Positions 44,537 through 47,108 of a stretch of DNA of 47,108 nt are shown in pieces. The stretch is from assembly GCA_003131625.1 (NCBI GenBank), contig PKVY01000035.1:1-47108 (forward strand), written 5' to 3'. Source of the DNA: Acidobacterium sp. (GTDB taxonomy: Bacteria; Acidobacteriota; Terriglobia; Terriglobales; Acidobacteriaceae). The notes beneath the pieces were generated by a model that searched no databases, had not been told where the DNA came from, and saw only the letters and a program-made list of their open reading frames with translations. The translations under genes and the position numbers were made by a program. Each line of letters starts with the position of its first letter. Positions within the stretch are counted from its first letter, which is position 1.

Positions 44537-45808
44537 ATGGCTGCTGCTTACGAACTGCGATGCCGGGAATGCGGGAAGCGTTACGAGAACGCTCCGCTGT
44601 CCATCTGTGACGAGTGTTTTTCTCCGCTGGAAGTGGTTGTCGATCTGGAGGCCGCGCGGCACACCTTTACGCGCGAGACCATCGCGGCCGGGCCGTCGAG
44701 CATGTGGCGCTATCAGGCGCTGCTGCCGGTTCCGGACGACTATGTTCCGACGACGCCGGCGGGCTGGACTCCGCTGCTGCGGGCGCCGCGGCTCGCAGAG
44801 CGGATTGGCGCGCGGAATCTGTGGATCAAAAATGACGCGGTGTGCCTGCCGACGCTGAGCTTCAAGGATCGCGTGGTGGCGGTGGCCCTGGCGAACGCGC
44901 AGACGTTTGGGTTCGACACGGTTGGCTGCTCGTCGACGGGGAACCTGGCGAATGCGGTGGCAGCGCAGGCGGCGCGGCTGGGGCTGAAGTCGTACATCCT
45001 GGTTCCGGCAGATCTGGAAGCGGCGAAGATTCTGAACACGCAGGTGTACGGCGCGACGCTGGTGCGGATCAACGGCAACTACGACCACGTGAACCGGCTG
45101 TGCTCGCAGATTGCGGATCGCTACAACTGGGGATTTGTGAATGTGAACCTGCGGCCGTACTACGCGGAGGGATCGAAGACGGTGGGCTTCGAGATCGCTG
45201 AGCAGCTGGGCTGGAGGCTGCCGGACAACGTGGTGGTCCCGATGGCGGGCGGATCGCTGATCGTGAAAATTCGCAAGGCGTTCAAGGAGCTGATCGCGCT
45301 GGGGCTGGTCGAAGAGAAGGAAGTGCGGTTCTTCGGCGCGCAGGCGACGGGGTGCTCGCCGATTTCGACGGCGGTGAAGAACGGAGCGGACACGATCGAG
45401 CCGCAGCGGCCGGCGACGATTGCTCGGTCCCTGGCGATCGGGAATCCGGCGGACGGGATCTATGCGACGCGGGCGATTCGCGAGAGCCGCGGCTGGGCCG
45501 AAGACGTGTCGGATGTGGAGATTGTCTCGGCGATCCAGGAGCTGGCGGAGACCGAAGGCGTGTTTACCGAAACGGCGGGCGGCGTGACGACTGCGGTGAC
45601 GGCGCGGCTGTACGCGCACGGGCGGATTCATCCCGACGAGCTGACCGTGGCGTGCATCACCGGCAATGGGCTGAAGACGACGGACGTGCTGCAGGGAGCG
45701 TACGAGCAGCATGCGGCGATTCGTCCGCGGCTGGGGGATTTCGAAACGTACCTTGCCGAGCGGAACGAAGAGAGCGAACTGGAGCTGGGAGGGGCCTATG
45801 TCAGTTAG
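44537..45808 (+). CDS. thrC: Threonine-synthase-like PLP enzyme
   Basis: 423 residues from ATG 44537. N-terminal zinc ribbon with C9, C12, C24 and C27 (RCRECGKRYENAPLSICDEC). Fold-type II PLP core with the Schiff-base Lys110 in PTLSFKDRVV, the phosphate/substrate loop CSSTGNLANAVAA, GGSLIVKIRKAF and the distal ETAGGVTTAVTARL. By family it converts O-phosphohomoserine to threonine. It sits behind a SAM-I riboswitch and overlaps a sulfur-carrier gene by 11 bases, which would fit a homocysteine-forming variant better. The symbol is therefore only by homology. Confidence 0.85.
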   Translation: MAAAYELRCRECGKRYENAPLSICDECFSPLEVVVDLEAARHTFTRETIAAGPSSMWRYQALLPVPDDYVPTTPAGWTPLLRAPRLAERIGARNLWIKNDAVCLPTLSFKDRVVAVALANAQTFGFDTVGCSSTGNLANAVAAQAARLGLKSYILVPADLEAAKILNTQVYGATLVRINGNYDHVNRLCSQIADRYNWGFVNVNLRPYYAEGSKTVGFEIAEQLGWRLPDNVVVPMAGGSLIVKIRKAFKELIALGLVEEKEVRFFGAQATGCSPISTAVKNGADTIEPQRPATIARSLAIGNPADGIYATRAIRESRGWAEDVSDVEIVSAIQELAETEGVFTETAGGVTTAVTARLYAHGRIHPDELTVACITGNGLKTTDVLQGAYEQHAAIRPRLGDFETYLAERNEESELELGGAYVS

Positions 45809-46175
45809 GGTTTTGCTGCCAGGAGCGTTTCAGAAGCACACCAACGGGACGCGGGAGATTCAGTCGAGCGCGGGGAATTTGCCGGCGCTGATCACGGAGA
45901 TCGAGACCACGTTTCCGGCGCTGAAGACGCATTTGCGCGACGAGAGCGGTCAGGTGCGGAAGTTCATCAACTTTTACGTGAACGAGGAAGACATCCGGTT
46001 TCTGGGGAACGAGAAATATGCGTTCCAGGATGGGGATGAAGTATTAGTTATCCCCTCCATCGCCGGGGGCTGCGCGCCCCGCGACACGCCCTTCGGGCAA
46101 ATGCAAATGCAAAACTGGGGCGTGTGTAGTTGCTGCTCGTATTGCGGGCAGGAAGAGTGCATCTGCGGGGACTAG
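45798..46175 (+). CDS. MoaD/ThiS-like sulfur-carrier protein with Cys-rich C-terminal tail
   Basis: 125 residues from ATG 45798, with GGAGG at 45788-45792 five bases away; the gene overlaps the thrC-like stop. Residues 1-91 form a ubiquitin-like MoaD fold (SVRVLLPGAFQKHTNGTREI, INFYVNEEDIRFL, DGDEVLVIPSIAGG). The di-glycine at 90-91, where the thiocarboxylate should form, is not at the end: 34 residues follow, with seven cysteines (GGC, VCSCCSYCGQEECICGD). Carriers such as QbsE and HcyS are known to be made with extra residues after GG and trimmed by a JAMM protease. No such protease gene is in view. Confidence 0.85.
   Translation: MSVRVLLPGAFQKHTNGTREIQSSAGNLPALITEIETTFPALKTHLRDESGQVRKFINFYVNEEDIRFLGNEKYAFQDGDEVLVIPSIAGGCAPRDTPFGQMQMQNWGVCSCCSYCGQEECICGD
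46065..46125 (+). repeat. Palindrome-rich element inside the MoaD-like 3' coding region
   Basis: GGGGC (46066-46070)/GCCCC (46076-46080), GCCC (46088-46091)/GGGC (46095-46098), an outer pair ACACGCCC (46084-46091)/GGGCGTGT (46118-46125), and a tandem AAATGC (46099-46110). It begins exactly at the GG codons and is read in frame. It has the look of a REP-like intergenic element. Confidence 0.45.
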
Positions 46176-46206
46176 CCTGGATTCGCAGGTCCCGTTCCGA
46201 AATCGC

Positions 46207-47108
46207 TCATTTCTTCGTGAGGCTGATCGCGGGAATCTTCTCATCCCGCACCAGCTTGTTGAACTGCTCAATGCCCGTCGTCTCGATCTGGTGGAGATGG
46301 TCCAGCTGGACCTGCAGCTGACCCGACAGCTCATCGAAAACCTGGTGTGACTGCGCGGTAGGCGCAACGTCCGTGTCCTCGACAACGTTCTCCACTGAGG
46401 CGAGCTTGTTGTTCAGCTTGATGGGGAAGTTGAGGGCATCCTCACCGGCCTTCAGTTTCGTCTGGTAGATGCTCTCTTCGATCGCCGTTAGCTCGTCGGT
46501 CAGCTGCTTGGCGCTGTTCTTCACCTTCTCGTTCGAACTGGTCAGATAAGGCTTCAGCTGCTCGGTCGCCGCGCGAATGCCGACCACGCTGCTGTTCGCC
46601 TCCGAAACACGGTCGCGGATTTTCAGCGCCAGCTCCAACTGCTTGTCGAAGTCCTCCGGAGTCGTAGGAACGCGCGGATCCTTGACCAGGGTGAAATCCT
46701 GCGATTCGGTTTTGCCGTCGACTACCACCTCGACTTTGTAATTTCCAGGGGCCGCAAGCGGCCCGCGCAGCGAGCCATCCCACATCAGCAGTCCCGAAAA
46801 ACCGGTAGCGTCGTTGTAGCGCAAATCCCACACGTAGCGATTCAGTCCCTCCGTGGCCGGAGCCAATTGCACGGGACGTCGATCTTCCTCGTCGGGGTCT
46901 GGCTTCTCCTGCTCCGGCTTGGGCTTGCTGGAAACTTCGCGTACCAGCTTGCCGGACGCGGTGAGGAAACGCAGCTTCACTTCGCCTTCAGGCTTGGTTT
47001 TCAGGTAGTAGAAGAGCGTCGCACCCCTCGCAGGATTCTGCCCGGCAGATGGATTGCGCCCGCCTCCAAACCCGCCGCCGCCCGAAATGCGAATCGCGCG
47101 CTTCACGG
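46207..47108 (-). CDS. C-terminal part of a large exported BNR/sortilin-type repeat protein
   Basis: About 300 C-terminal residues; the frame is open to the right edge, so the start lies outside. The visible part holds an Ig/FlgD-like beta domain (VKLRFLTASGKLVREVSS, RYVWDLRYNDATGFSGLLMW, GPLAAPGNYKVEVVVDGK), then a long helical tail (about 70 to 280: KQLELALKIRDRVSEANSS, QVQLDHLHQIETTGIEQFN). This tail follows the BNR/VPS10-like beta-propeller in large secreted proteins of acidobacteria and Bacteroidota. The propeller, expected upstream, is not seen here, so the assignment rests on the tail alone. Confidence 0.65.
   Translation of the reverse strand, partial: VKRAIRISGGGGFGGGRNPSAGQNPARGATLFYYLKTKPEGEVKLRFLTASGKLVREVSSKPKPEQEKPDPDEEDRRPVQLAPATEGLNRYVWDLRYNDATGFSGLLMWDGSLRGPLAAPGNYKVEVVVDGKTESQDFTLVKDPRVPTTPEDFDKQLELALKIRDRVSEANSSVVGIRAATEQLKPYLTSSNEKVKNSAKQLTDELTAIEESIYQTKLKAGEDALNFPIKLNNKLASVENVVEDTDVAPTAQSHQVFDELSGQLQVQLDHLHQIETTGIEQFNKLVRDEKIPAISLTKK

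Overview
The window is GC-rich (roughly 60-65% by eye) and gene-dense, and it looks like a chromosomal segment from an acidobacterium (Acidobacteriota, probably Terriglobia/Acidobacteriaceae). The case rests on gene content: an FtsX/MacB-like permease of the type called acidobacterial duplicated orphan permease (37917-40376), a large TonB-receptor-like outer-membrane protein ending in Phe, a bacterial GH47 alpha-mannosidase, a five-cysteine CcmH, a DUF2393 protein, and a FadB with the dehydrogenase domain first. Taxonomy is inferred; no rRNA or tRNA gene was seen.

Layout. 1-2.4 kb: 3' part of an outer-membrane receptor with a clean terminator. 2.7-3.0 kb: single-domain response regulator. 3.1-7.5 kb: cytochrome c maturation operon (ccmF, ccmH, short CcmI-like protein, carboxypeptidase-regulatory-like membrane protein) behind a perfect CRP/FNR-type half-site pair. 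7.5-11 kb: small genes (phage-type protein, a 38-residue membrane peptide, DUF2393, OmpA-like, DUF2905, exported DinB). 11-19 kb: penicillin acylase family enzyme, PTPS-related polytopic membrane protein, prenyl diphosphate synthase, adenosine deaminase family enzyme and MutY. 19-27.6 kb: fatty acid beta-oxidation. Here a minus-strand array fadB-fadA-fadE is interrupted by two toxin-antitoxin modules: a MazF toxin with an atypical partner, and a Phd-like/PIN pair. Each has an 11-bp-arm palindrome at its promoter. 27.7-31.5 kb: secreted proteins, HU/IHF protein, SppA and a family 2 glycosyltransferase. 31.5-32.1 kb: the longest gene-free stretch. 32.1-37.9 kb: GH47, a DUF4160/DUF2442 pair, recN, a Gfo/Idh/MocA oxidoreductase and VapBC. 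37.9-44.2 kb: ADOP permease, YciI-like protein, LolA-like exported protein, a medium-chain reductase and an M20 peptidase. 44.2-46.2 kb: SAM-I riboswitch, a threonine-synthase-like PLP enzyme and a MoaD/ThiS-like sulfur carrier with a cysteine-rich tail. The right edge cuts a large secreted BNR/sortilin-type protein.

The most interesting candidate is the SAM-riboswitch / threonine-synthase-like / MoaD-like operon. A methionine-sensing riboswitch over a threonine-synthase-like enzyme coupled to a sulfur-carrier protein suggests, by analogy with CysM-CysO, a protein-thiocarboxylate route from O-phosphohomoserine to homocysteine. This is a hypothesis. Second is the beta-oxidation operon with two embedded toxin-antitoxin modules, one of whose promoters uses the fadB stop codon as part of its -35 box. 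G-rich repeats of the GGGTACAG type recur at gene boundaries.
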